From Anagrus nilaparvatae (taxonomy: Eukaryota > Arthropoda > Insecta > Hymenoptera > Mymaridae): 64,000 bases of DNA. Made by a program: the position numbers and the translations under genes. Shown here in pieces: positions 14,001-25,556 of this stretch. Every line of letters starts with the position of its first letter. Within the stretch, counting starts at the first letter, position 1. Below the pieces are notes generated by a model. It worked only from the letters and a program-made list of their open reading frames with translations, did not search any database and was not told the origin of the DNA. Location: NCBI GenBank assembly GCA_022575985.1, contig JAKSXM010000288.1:3623501-3687500 (forward strand). Reading direction: 5' to 3'.

Positions 14001-15882
14001 TTTTTTCCGATAGATGTTAGTTTCAAAATTTTTTTATTTGTGTAATATTTAATAATGAAGTTTATGAAATAATTTTATGCTACAATGTGAACAACCAGAT
14101 AAGATTTTCAATTTTTTTTAATCTATTTATTTTTTTAATTTTTTTAATTTGCAGAATGATTGTTGTACACTTATAGTTTAGGTATAATTATTTTTTAACA
14201 TGGGATTTGCATTTTTATTAAAATGTGATAATTATTTTAGTAAATTTTATAAAATAATGTAAAAATTATTATTGTTTAATTTAAAAAAAAAAAACGGAGT
14301 TAGTTATATTTTTAGCTATATAATTTAAAATAATCGATGTTGCGATTCATCGAGAATGCTTTCCAACTTTGCTACACTAACTAATTTTTTAAAAAAATGT
14401 TGGGTTGAATATAATAATTGTTGAAACAAGATTTCAATAAAAATACTACTTTTAAATTTATTTGATTACTTATCTAAATAAAAATATTTAAGGTAAGTAA
14501 ATAAGTGGATAAAAAAAAGACTGTTTTGACAATAATTATGAATAATTTTTTTATAGTAATTAAAATAATTACATGACAATATTGAGTGCTATAAAAAAAA
14601 GCGTTAATTCTACAGTACTTAACATAAAAATTATGTAAATTTTGTATATATAAGCAACATGCGTTTAATTTTGAAAGACTGATTAATGTAGGAACAAGTA
14701 TTGTAAATAAAATTTTGAAAGTTTTCAAAATTTCTAAGATTCTACAATTTTTTTTAACACCATTTATCTAAACGTAATTACAGATTGTGAAAATGCTTGA
14801 TTAAATAATTTTAAAAAAACTGCTAATTCAACTAAATAACAAGTAAATGATTTTTAGGGTGGCACTTGTAAAATACACGTTATATTAAACAGCAGATTAA
14901 ATTTTCTTAATCCCGTGTGCTCTTATTAAAGTAGAGTACTATAAAACATACAATACTTAATTCAAAAATTGATTAAAAAAAATTCTCTTGAAGATATTTT
15001 ATTAAATTACCAAGTAAAGGTAAGTCATTTTGATAATCAAAAGAAATTTTTTTTTTTTGTATTAGCACTTCCCTTTCTAATAATAAAAAAGTTTATTCAA
15101 CACTTCTCGTTAAAAATTTATTATCTTTTAATTTAAGGACAAAAATCCATAGATTAATTTAAACGAAGTTGCATCCAATTACCACAGTTTAGATTGTTTC
15201 ATATTTTATATTGTGACCTATATTATTAAATTTTTTTAAATTTAGTATATTTTTATGGGTAAATATGAAGACTCAATAAATATGACCAACGTACCACTGT
15301 CATTTATTTTTGCACATTAAATTTTAATACTGCGGTTATTAAGATAATGTAAATGAAAATTTATTTTTATAGAAGATAAACAAAAAAATAAAAAATCTGA
15401 TTGTTTTTTACACATAAATTATCAATTATTTCACAATAAAATAAATACATAAATCTTAATATACATAAAAAAATAATATACATAAATCTTTTTTGCAAAT
15501 AAATTTTTTTTTTTTTAAATTAAAAATAAATTATTAAAAACATTCAAAAAAATCTAATGAAAATTGATAAAATATCTTGTCTAATGGATAATTCCATGGA
15601 TAAATAGAATCAAATGATAGGTGTGGTCTGAAAAATACAAAATTTGTTTTTTTTCTCGATAAAACAACTTAAAAATAGATGATTCTCCGAGAATCTGAAG
15701 ATTTTCCATAAATTTTTAAGGGTATTATAATTATGCTGTTTTTTAGGAAAACTGCTCTTTTCAGCTATACCATTTTAGAAAGTTGAAAAAAAAAGTTTAA
15801 AACAGCATAGTCATAAAACCCTTAAAAATTTATAAAAAACCTTCACATTCTCAGGAAATCATCTATTTTTAAATTGTTTTAT

Positions 15883-15922
<40 letters not shown>

Positions 15923-16143
15923 AATAATTTTTTATTTTTCAGACCTCACATATCATTTTGTGATATTTATCCATGAAATTAACCTAACATAATTTAATTT
16001 TTAACAATTAATAAAATAATACTTTTTAAAATAAAATTAAGTACTTAAACGTAAAAAATGTTATCTACGATTAAAATAAATTTTTTTAAATTATTATTAG
16101 ACTAGAACATTTGTAAAAACAAATTTAAAAAAAAAATATACAT
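11099..16143. other. AT-rich region between the convergent 3' ends of CPSF6 and HPS5
   Basis: About 5 kb with no coding exon that I can support. The CPSF6 3' UTR must begin here and could be long. Many T- and A-runs occur. A small hairpin with 12-bp arms (GGACAATAATGA ... TCATTATTGTTC, 13660-13715) and the fold-back element at 15590-15980 are the only structures I can pick out. Confidence 0.6.
15590..15980. repeat. Fold-back MITE-like element with internal poly-A tract
   Basis: The left end AATTCCATGGATAAATA is mirrored at the right end by TATTTATCCATGAAATT. The inner arms also pair: GATGATTCTC..GAATCTGAAG against CTTCACATTCTCAGGAAATC, and the AAATTTTTAAGGGT / ACCCTTAAAAATTT segments near the centre. 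An A-run of about 37 nt sits in the right arm (15884-15921). It has no ORF, so it is a non-autonomous palindromic element. Confidence 0.7.
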
Positions 16144-18975
16144 TTAATGAAGACTGCATTTTGATATTTGTTTTTGAATGATGCATTTAACATGGTAAGC
16201 ATGACCACAAGAAAAGAGAGCTATCCCATTAGTTCCTAATAAAGCAGGAGTTTCTAGTAATAAATTACAACACGAGCAAGTTGATGATTCATTTAATGAA
16301 TACCTCATACCCCAATTATGAGGACCAGTACCAAATTTACTGTTACTTATATTTAATCCTTCTAAATCTTTGTTCATATGTTTTATTATATTTTCGACTA
16401 CCTAAAAAACAAATTTATTTTTCAAAAAATTTTAACTTTAATGAATAAAGAATTATAATTTTCCTTACTTGTGGTGAAAACGTGGAGCTATTATTGGCTT
16501 GAGAAGAATTAAATTCAATATTATGTTTTATATTCTGATTATCCAGTATCTTAGAAAATATTATACTCTGAAATATACTAAAATCAAAAAGTTTGAGTAT
16601 TAAACAAATTGTGTAAATTTTTAATATTATATTAAATAATTATTACGTTTTATCAAAAGAAATCTTTGGGAAGTACAAAGTAACTTGAGACATAAATTTT
16701 AATGTAAAATCAATCCCTTGTAATTTTCTAATTTCTTGAATAATATTCATCCATTCAATGGAAAATTCTTTACCTAAAGTTTTTTCTTTGTCATAAATTT
16801 TTCCACACTCGATACAGTGATTTTTTTCAATAGAATTAAGGATTTCAACGACAAGACACCACTGTTCATCATTAAGAATAGGTAAAAGTATCGATAATAC
16901 TGTATTGTCTTTACTTTGAAGGCACTGTTTTAAAAAATTTGTAGAAAATTGAAAATTTATAATTTTTAAATATTCTTGCCACATATATGGCACCCTATTA
17001 CAAATCTGTAAACATAAATCATCACAGTTATAGTTACTTAATTTTTTTATTATTACTATTCCTAAATTTAAATACTTTGGTTCAAAAAAATTGTTCAAAT
17101 TATTTTCAAAATTTGGATATGGAAAACCACAATCGCATTGAAAATTTTTAGACGAATTAATGTCCATAAAAGAATTTGTTATTTCATTTAAAATTTCCAT
17201 ACTTTCAATATTTTCTAATAATTCATTTGATATATTCTCTAATAGACTAGTCTTATAATGTAACTTTGCACATTGAACTGCTTGAATATCCAAGTATCGT
17301 ATTTTAATATCACTTAAAATTTGAACACACATTTTTATAACTTCTCCAAGCTTTGAAGCTGTTATTGTTGGTTTTAATTGAAGATTAATAATAGAATACA
17401 AAGATTGTAAGTCAGTTTGTAAATTGGAAGTTGATTCAGTCAATGAGTTTTCTTGTCCGTTCAAGTTTTCTGTATTTTTTTGTGCATCGACATCATTATT
17501 TATTTGATCCAAATTTTCAAGTTCAGGTAACTTTTGAACTTCATTATTATCATTATTTAAATTTTCATTACAACTAGAGTTAACTATAACTATACCAGAT
17601 TCTAATTTTTTAGGTTTTCTATCAAATTTTATTTGAGATATGATAAGAGCTAAAGTTTCTAATTTTTCTTTCTTATTATGACTCATTAGTAGTTTTTCCC
17701 TAAAATTTTCACATAAAACCCAGCAATCATCATACAATTTTTCATCGTACAGTTTTGTTATAAGAGAGTCAATTAGTGTAAACTGTAAGCAATGAAAAAC
17801 TCCGGAAGATGTCATTAAATAAATTTTGTTTTGCACAACATAAACCATACTAACATTTTTAAATTCATTACACCATAAAATCACAGTTGCATTAATTGGA
17901 TCTATGATATATAAACCATTTGAAGTATAAGAAAATATGTATTTATAGTTAATAATTAATAGCTGCGAAAAGTTTATTGCTTGTCCAGGCCAAATTTTAT
18001 CAAAATTTTTGTTATTTAGTAAGATTTTTGGTCTATATATGGGAAGTGGAGCAACAGCTAAAGCTTCTTTAAATTGATGTGTTTTTATAACAGTACCATC
18101 AATCGTCACTTCCCATAGTCTTGAACTTGGACGTGCACAAAATATTTTTGAATATTTTTCATTATTTGTAAGAGTATCATTATCAGAATGAAGTTTGTAA
18201 AAACATGCACCAAAGTCTCCGTCTCTTGATTTACTACCTATTTGTTTATATTGTTCTTGAACAGTATCACAAATGTAAGTTCGATTTTTTGTGGATATTA
18301 GTAATAGAGAAGTAGAAAAATTCATTTGAATTATACTTGAATCTAAATTCATTAAACAACAAGATGAAGATTGAAATATTCCATTAACAGTAAATGTTGA
18401 TAGAACTGATACGGATATTTTTCCAGTATCATCACCTGAATATACTTCAATACTATTTTCATTCCAACAAAGACTTTTTATCTCATTTCCTATATGCTCA
18501 TTACAAATTGTTGTTAATTTAACATTTGGTTTTAATGACACTAAACAAACACTTCCTTTTATTGTAGATAATGCTACAGCCTTTTCATCAGGTGATATTA
18601 GTACTTGATGAACTGCGCCTTCCTATAATTAAATAAAAACTTATTTTGCATCAAGAAAACTTTTTTTATTTAAATATTTTTACCGATAATGGAATTAGTT
18701 GATAAAATGTACATGGTTCTCGGTGGAATAAATAAAGACTACCACTTGTTGAACCAAGGATAATGTATTTTATGGATACATTGAAACAAGTATACTAGAA
18801 AATAATAAAAGAAAAATAAAATTAATTAAAGTTGAATGTTTTAACAATTATAATTTTTTTGATAAAATACAAATTTAACATGGAATACCTTGATTCTTTG
18901 TGTTGAACCAAGAGGTGTGTACAATGTATTGTTAATTTCTTCATATTCGGATAAAATGTAAGGAAAATTTTGCAT
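16144..18975 (-). CDS. HPS5: HPS5 / pink-type subunit of the BLOC-2 complex
   Basis: BLOC-2 subunit acting in endosome-to-lysosome-related-organelle traffic (insect eye pigment granules, the 'pink' function in flies). Exons: 18889-18975, 18684-18794, 16647-18622, 16469-16577, 16401 down to 16144. They total 2541 nt (846 aa) with all phases matching. The start MQNFPYILSEYEEIN aligns with the usual HPS5 opening. A WD40-like propeller follows (LGSTSGSLYLFHRE, then DGDFGACFYKLH and FCARPSSRLWEVTIDGT, both characteristic). The middle (about 390-440) is an acidic Asn-rich linker, then an alpha-solenoid region. The length is close to fly pink and shorter than vertebrate HPS5. The C-terminal exon carries a RING-like Cys/His cluster, CSCC..., CGHAYHVKC, near residues 790-830. 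The last Cys pair of a full RING is not visible. Confidence 0.88.
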
Positions 18976-19488
18976 ATTAAAATAAATACTTTATTAAGGT
19001 ATATATTATTTGAATATAAATATTTATTGTTTGTACTTTTTACATATACTATTTTTTTTTAATCTCTTTCAAAACACAAATCTTTGCTAAAACTTATATA
19101 CTACAATTTTATACGGAAGCTCAAAGTCAAACTTGTGACCCCACATAACACCAAACACTAAACACTCTCCGGTTTTTTTAGGCTTCCGTATCGGCAACAG
19201 CCGTAATTTACCCATCCCGCGGACGACGCCCATTCAAATGCAAAGTGCAACACGTTATCCGTTTATCAAATCTTTATATGTAAATATTATAACAGTTCAT
19301 TGAATTTTTTAATTAAAATAAAAAAATACAATTTCATAAAAATCTTTTAATTAATCATACAAGGTGCGTATTTTTTTTACTACAAAAACAATTAAGTGTG
19401 TAACCTCCCTTTTAAAACTTATGAATGAATGAATATTGTTTATAAAAATTAAAGTTTATATTTACTATTTATACCTATTTATCCAGCC
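18976..19488. promoter_or_regulatory. Divergent intergenic region, HPS5 / LAPTM-like gene
   Basis: 513 bp separate the two start codons on opposite strands. A relatively GC-rich island (about 19130-19262, with CCCGCGGACGACGCCC) stands out from the AT-rich surroundings and is the likely shared promoter core. There are no recognisable TATA motifs at sensible distances. Confidence 0.5.
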
Positions 19489-20306
19489 ATGGTGTACTTA
19501 GATAGTTGTTGGTCCCCTTATATCTGGACAAATGATCTAAAAACTGGAGCTAAAGTTGTTGCTGCTTACACAGTGGTAAGTTAGAATTTTATTTAAAAAA
19601 TCTATTTTGCTTGTTCTAAATTTTAAATTAAATTAATTATTATAGGCATTGAGCGTAATTTTAATAACATTAATTATACATCAATGTCTTGGAGGAGAAT
19701 CAACTCAAATGTATAGTCCAATGTTCGAAACAACAATTGGAAATTATTCAAATGATTGGTGGGAAAGATTCATGAATAATTGTAAGATAAGGATAACTTT
19801 ACAATTTTTAAGTATTAAAATTAAAATGAAAAATATATATTTTCTTTTACAGCACAAGTTCGATATGGTTTATTTTACATATTCTATTTATCATTGTTGA
19901 TTATTCATTCTGGATTTATGGTTCATGGTATTAATAAATATATAAGAGGCTTTTTACTACCCTGGTTAGTATCCTGGTTCATAATATGTTTTTTCCAATT
20001 TTTATTTGGAATTTGGTTAATTTGGGGCTATTATATTTATGTAAGTAAAAATATTGTTAAGTTCAAAAAAAAAATTTTTGTTTATTTGTTACTTTTTATT
20101 ATTAGCTTCATCAAATTCTTGCTGCAATTGTTAATTGGATATGGATGTGCTATAATGTAAGTTTAAAATAAAATATATTATTATGCGCATAAAACATATA
20201 TAAATTTTAAAAATTATTATTTTAGATTTATTGCTGGTTATGCGTGTACTCAATGTACAAAATAATAGAAAAAATGCAAACTCCAAACATTGAACTATTA
20301 ATTTAA
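19489..20306 (+). CDS. Small four-pass membrane protein (LAPTM / DUF4728-like)
   Basis: Exons 19489-19575, 19646-19781, 19853-20040, 20106-20156 and 20226-20306 sum to 543 nt (180 aa). All have clean GT..AG borders and matching phases. The N-terminus is short and polar ([16 protein letters not shown]), followed by TM1 ([18 protein letters not shown]). A luminal loop includes [11 protein letters not shown], with a potential NYS glycosylation site. TM2 follows ([16 protein letters not shown]), then TM3/TM4 rich in aromatic residues ([29 protein letters not shown]) and a short cytosolic tail ending IELLI. Topology and size match LAPTM4/5 and the arthropod DUF4728 (pasiflora-like) families; the exact family is uncertain. 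A possible poly(A) signal AATAAA is at 20776. Confidence 0.75.
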
Positions 20307-22346
20307 TTTTACAAAAAAAAAATTTTTTTTTTTACAACTTTAAAAGTTCATTAAAAAATTAATTTGAAAAAGCCTCTAGCTGTAAGTAGGAGAATTAGTT
20401 GCTTATTTTTCTAATTTAATAATTTACAATAAAATAGAAATTAAGTTAATTGCCTACTATAATCTAATAAAATATATTTTAATATGATTCAAAAAATCTT
20501 GATTGTAAACAAAACAAACAATGCTTAAAGTATAGAATTTTTCTATGAACGTTAATACCATTAAAAATGTATAAGTAATTTTATTCCGTTAAATTTTACT
20601 AAACAAGTTTTAATATTAATCTATTAATTTATGTATTAGTGAATTAGAAAAAAATTTTATATGCATGGTTAAGAAAATAATCAAATTTGGTTTTAAACCA
20701 ATATAAAAATTTGTATAAGTTTATATTAAGACTGAAAACGGATATTGTGTAAAAATATTTTGCACTTTTCCGTTCAATAAATCTAATCCGTCCAATATTT
20801 AATGCTTATTAAATAGTATATTTAGAATTTAACAAAAATTTTATATTTTTATATAATACATATTATATGAATCGATATTATATATATATAATATATAAGT
20901 AAAAGATAATCTGTTGTGAAAATTTTTAATTGAAATATTAAAAAAGTATATGCAAAACAATTTCAAACAACTCTATAATAATCATGTATAAAAGTTTTAG
21001 ATTTATTTTATTAACAAAAAAAAAAAACAGTATAATAAATAATTTTAGCATATACATTCATATATATGTTATGCCTGGTTTGAGAAATGAGCCATTTTGC
21101 AAAATGGCATAGCTTTCAAATCTCTACTTTTGAAGTATTTATAATGTTTTTACAGTAAAATCATATTACAGGACATGTAATACCTGTTAAAATAACAATT
21201 TGGTTTACAAATTCTATTTATTTGAATTCTATATGCATAAATTTGTTCTACAAATGTGATGGAAGATTCATTTATTATTTAGGATTTGTAAATCATTTGT
21301 TATTTTGACTTAAAAGTGTTTTCAAATGAAATTGAAGTTATTTCTAAATAATGAAGTAGATTTTTTTATTATTCCAGAAATACTATAAAAATTCAAAAGT
21401 TGTCCTATTTCACAAAATGGCTCATAAACAGGGTGTAACTTATATACAAACAATAGGCTATAATATAGAAAACTTATATTATATAGAAAATTTTACATCC
21501 TTGATTCAGTATTTTTTTTAGAATTAAGTAGTTTTGCACATTATTGAAGAATAAACTTTTTTATAAATATTTTTAATTAATAAAGAATTTTTTTAATGAA
21601 ATTTAAATAGATTATATTTTTTTATTTTTTTAAAAGGCACTTAGTCTATATAGTATTTATAGTAACTTTTAATCACATTTTTAATAAATAAACTGAGTTA
21701 TATACAAATGAATCTAAAACCTGACCTGATCTAAATTAATATGCGTGCGGTGTATATACCATCGTAAAAAGAGCCTTTAGGTAAGTTCTTACGCACCAGT
21801 TTTGAAATTTTTTTAAATAGCCAATAAAAATCAGGCTACAGACGCCAGCCATGTTGAGCGCGAATTCCAAATGTGTACACAAATCTTATGCATACACATG
21901 TGTGCGTAATACACGCATATAAGAAACATGGCCGTGATGTGTAGCGACGCGAAACGTTCTTATTTTGGTATTCGGGAAGCACTTACCTTTAAGCCTTCCT
22001 TATACCATGGTATATACGTGCTGCCCTCCACAGCGTGCCAGTATTTTTTTTGTGCTGATTTTTTTTTTAGTAAAAATTTTTCTAACAATCTCATTTTTAA
22101 AATTTTAATAATGGTATTTTAAAAATTACGAACTAATTATTAAATATATACCTATGTATTTTTTTGACAATATAAAAAACATATAGTTTAAAAACTACTA
22201 AGCAAGTGATAAAAAAAGAACACATGTGCAACTTTGCAATCTGTACAATTATAACCTCTAAAAATTTCTAGTTTGTTTATAAAAACAAATCAAAGAAAAG
22301 CACTTGTACATGCTTATGTAAAATTTTATTTATATCATATAATAAA
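20307..22346. other. Intergenic region before NOL9
   Basis: AT-rich 3' flank of the membrane-protein gene, then a MITE-like element at 21072-21437. A less AT-rich patch follows (about 21740-22040) containing alternating ACACATGTGTGCG-like stretches, which may belong to the NOL9 promoter. No coding exon is supported. Confidence 0.5.
21072..21437. repeat. MITE-like element with ~30-bp terminal inverted repeats
   Basis: The left end contains ATGAGCCATTTTGCAAAAT and the right end contains TTTCACAAAATGGCTCAT. The pairing extends outward through CCTGGTTT / AAACAGGG. The element is 366 bp with no ORF and AT-rich inner sequence. No clear target duplication is visible because the flanks are low complexity. 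Confidence 0.6.
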
Positions 22347-25299
22347 ATGGTTTTAAGAGTGCATAAACGTAAAAGATCAAATTCTGAAGATAAAGATTCA
22401 GCAACAGAACAAAATAAAAAATATCAAGAAAAAAAAAAAAAATTAAAAATATATAAAACAAAATCAAAAGTTAAAAAAGAAAGCAAAAGAAATCAATTAG
22501 AAAAATCATTGAAAATGAATAAAAATAATTTCTCAGAATCAGATGATGAAAGTTTTTCTAAAACTAAAATATCATCCGATGAAATAAGTGCTTTTGAAAA
22601 AATAAAAATGAAGTCAAAAAACAAACACAAAAAAAATAAGAAAAAAAAAAAAGTTCGTGATTCTTCTAGTGACAAAACAAAAAAATGTAGCTTAGATGTT
22701 CCTGATAAATCAAGTCACAAGTCAAAAAAAGAGTCCAAATCCAAAAAATTTTCAGGTAGGCGATAGTTAAGACCTAATTTTCTTTTTTTTCAAAAATTGT
22801 AAACTGTTTACTTTTTATGATAGACAGCGCTTCAGATACATCTGAAACTTTCAAAAGCCCTGAAAGTGAATACCAATCACCAAAAAAAAAGCCTTCACTT
22901 GTATACCCTGTGGTTATTGAAGGTTTATTAAACCAAAATACTTCTTCTTATACACCAAAAATTTTGCAAGATGATAAAAATCAAGATGTTAGTTTAATAA
23001 TTAATTACGATGAAACAGAATTAAATCTTGAAAGTGATACTCCTGAAGATATTGTTTCCAATGAAGTCACAAAATTTTACTCTGAAGTAAAAAGTATTGA
23101 AGATACATTTGCAACTTCAGTTTTAGAAAGTCACGCCGAAAAATCTATTAGTCAATCAGAAAAAAGTTTATTAGGCGATAAAAATTTAGACAATAGTTTT
23201 AATGATTCAAACTACAATAAATCTGTAAAAAATCCCTTGGAAATAATCGTCCAAGAAAATAGTGAAAAAATTGACTCAACTGTTCACAAAATAGAAAAAA
23301 AATCTCATAACAATGTTACAGAAACTAACATGGAAAAAGGCCCTTTTATTTATTCAATGGTTGATAAAGTTATACTAATCCTAGAACCAAAAGTATCTTT
23401 TATGTTTTTAGGTAAATTGAAAATTAAAGTTATTTATGGAGCTATTGAAATTTACGGTACTGTATTAGTTCAAGATTTAAAAAAAACTTTTGACGTTTAT
23501 TCACCTAAAGGATCAAGTCCTATTAGTATTTTGTCTTGTTTAAGCAAAACTTGCAATAAAGAATTACTGTGGGATTATTTAGTTTCCATAGGTATAGATC
23601 GTTCTTTAAAAACCAAAATTCATAGTGCAATAACTTTATGTCAGCAAGGGTGGTCTGTTATTGTCTTAGAAAATATTGAAAATTGCCTTACTAATTTTTT
23701 AAGCAATTATTCACCTTACAAAGTATTTCCTAAGATAGATAATTTATTTAAATATTCATGGAATGATCCGAAACAAGCTGAATCAGTTCTACAAGCTAGT
23801 ATCAAATTTTCTGGCTGGGATAAAGAAATATCAATTCAACCTACATGGAATAAAAGTATTTCAAATTGTATTTTACATCAATGGCAAGAAAAAAAAACCT
23901 TATCAGCAATAATTGTAGGTGGAAAAAATGTTGGGAAATCAACTACTGCTCGATATTTAATAAATATGCTGCTTCAACACTCAAAAAAAGTTATTGTATT
24001 AGATTTAGATTTAGGTCAATCCGAATTCACTCCTGCTGGGTGTATTTCTTTGAATGTAGTTGAAGATCTATTATTAGGGCCGAATTTCACTCATTTAAAA
24101 ACACCTTTTTACCAATTTTATTTAGAAGAAATATCTGTAAATAATTGCATTAATAAATACTTAGAAAGCTTGAAAAAGTTGGTAGAGTGTTACAAAAGTA
24201 ATGAAGAACTTAATAAATATCCCCTTATAGTCAATACAATGGGATACTGTAAAGGCATTGGCTTTGATTTAGTTATTTTTACATTAAAATTGATTGAACC
24301 CACAGACGTTATTCAAATTTCATCCCATAAACATAAACATAATTTTGATGTCGCAGTTCTTAATCACGATGAAGCAAACAAATATGTAATTTTTGTTTTA
24401 TCAATATATAAAGAAGTATAAATTAAAAATTGTATTATTTTTTAGAAATCATCTGTTATTTTATCCGAAGAAGATAATCTAATATATAAAAAAATGTGTT
24501 ACTATAAATTACATTTAGCTCAGTCTGTAGCTGAAGGAAAACGAAGTCTTGATTCATGGAATATGGAACCCAGACATCAAAGAGAATTAGTATTGTTTTC
24601 TTACCTTAGTCAAATTATCCAAAATGCTACTGATTTTAGGTAAAATTAAATTTCATTTTTTAATTTTATATTTTTAATTTAAATAATATATTATTGATTT
24701 TCAGCAATTTTATATCTTCTAGTATAAATAATGTCATACCTTATAAGTAAGTAAAAAATATCAAAATTTAAAGAAACATAAATATAATAAATCAAATTTT
24801 CAGACTACCCTTTTCATCATTTTGCGTATCTATAACAAAGTCTAATGTTCCATCTTCACATATTTTAGCAGCAATGAATGGCAATATTGTAGCTCTTTGT
24901 GGGGTTGATTTTACAAATGAAATAACAGACAATAGAGAAAATTTTAATAACTATCCCTTAGTAATTTTAAGACCACCAATTTGCACTTGTTATGGATTTG
25001 GTAAAAATTATTTTTCCAGAAAAAAAAAACGTTTTTTATTAATTATTTACTAATTATTTGTTATCATTCCAGGAATCATCAGAGGCATTGATATGAATAA
25101 AAAATGCCTGTATATAAATACACCGTTAAATGAAAATTATTTAAAACATGTAAACCTTTTGTCTGGATGTGCACCTGTTCCATTTAATCTTTTGCAATCA
25201 AATCAAACTCTTGCACCATATTTTGCTGATAAAGTAGAGTTACCAATAAGTCAACAAACTCGTAGAGGGACATTTAGGATGGAACAAAATAAAGTATAA
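22347..25299 (+). CDS. NOL9: Polynucleotide 5'-hydroxyl-kinase NOL9
   Basis: Nucleolar RNA 5'-kinase (Clp1/Grc3 family) needed for ITS2 processing of pre-rRNA. Exons 22347-22755, 22824-24385, 24446-24639, 24705-24746, 24804-25000 and 25073-25299 total 2631 nt (876 aa), and all phases agree. The first about 140 residues are extremely Lys-rich, with KKK runs typical of nucleolar targeting, then an acidic Ser/Asn-rich linker. The kinase core has Walker A GGKNVGKST near residue 502. It continues with KKVIVLDLDLGQSEFTPAG, where the acidic residues and Q of the Grc3-type lid/clasp region are seen, and NTMGYCKGIGFDL. The C-terminal domain includes RPPICTCYGFG, GIIRGID and RRGTFRME. It is longer than the human protein because of the low-complexity N-terminus. 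It is convergent with DNMT3, with 257 bp between stop codons. Confidence 0.93.
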
Positions 25300-25556
25300 A
25301 TATAATTTTGTTAAAAAAATTAATATCAGATACTTTAATACAGTAACAAAAATATTTACAATATCAATATAAACAGGTAAAAAATATTTTAACTCATACG
25401 TTTATACACTCTTAAGAACGTGAGTGATTGTGTACAAAAGTTGTTATTAATACATTTTTAAATGTGTTAAAATACATAATATATATTTAATTTTTATAAT
25501 ATAAAAATAATAAAAATTTTTAAAAATTAACGTATTAGCATAAAAATTATAAAAAA

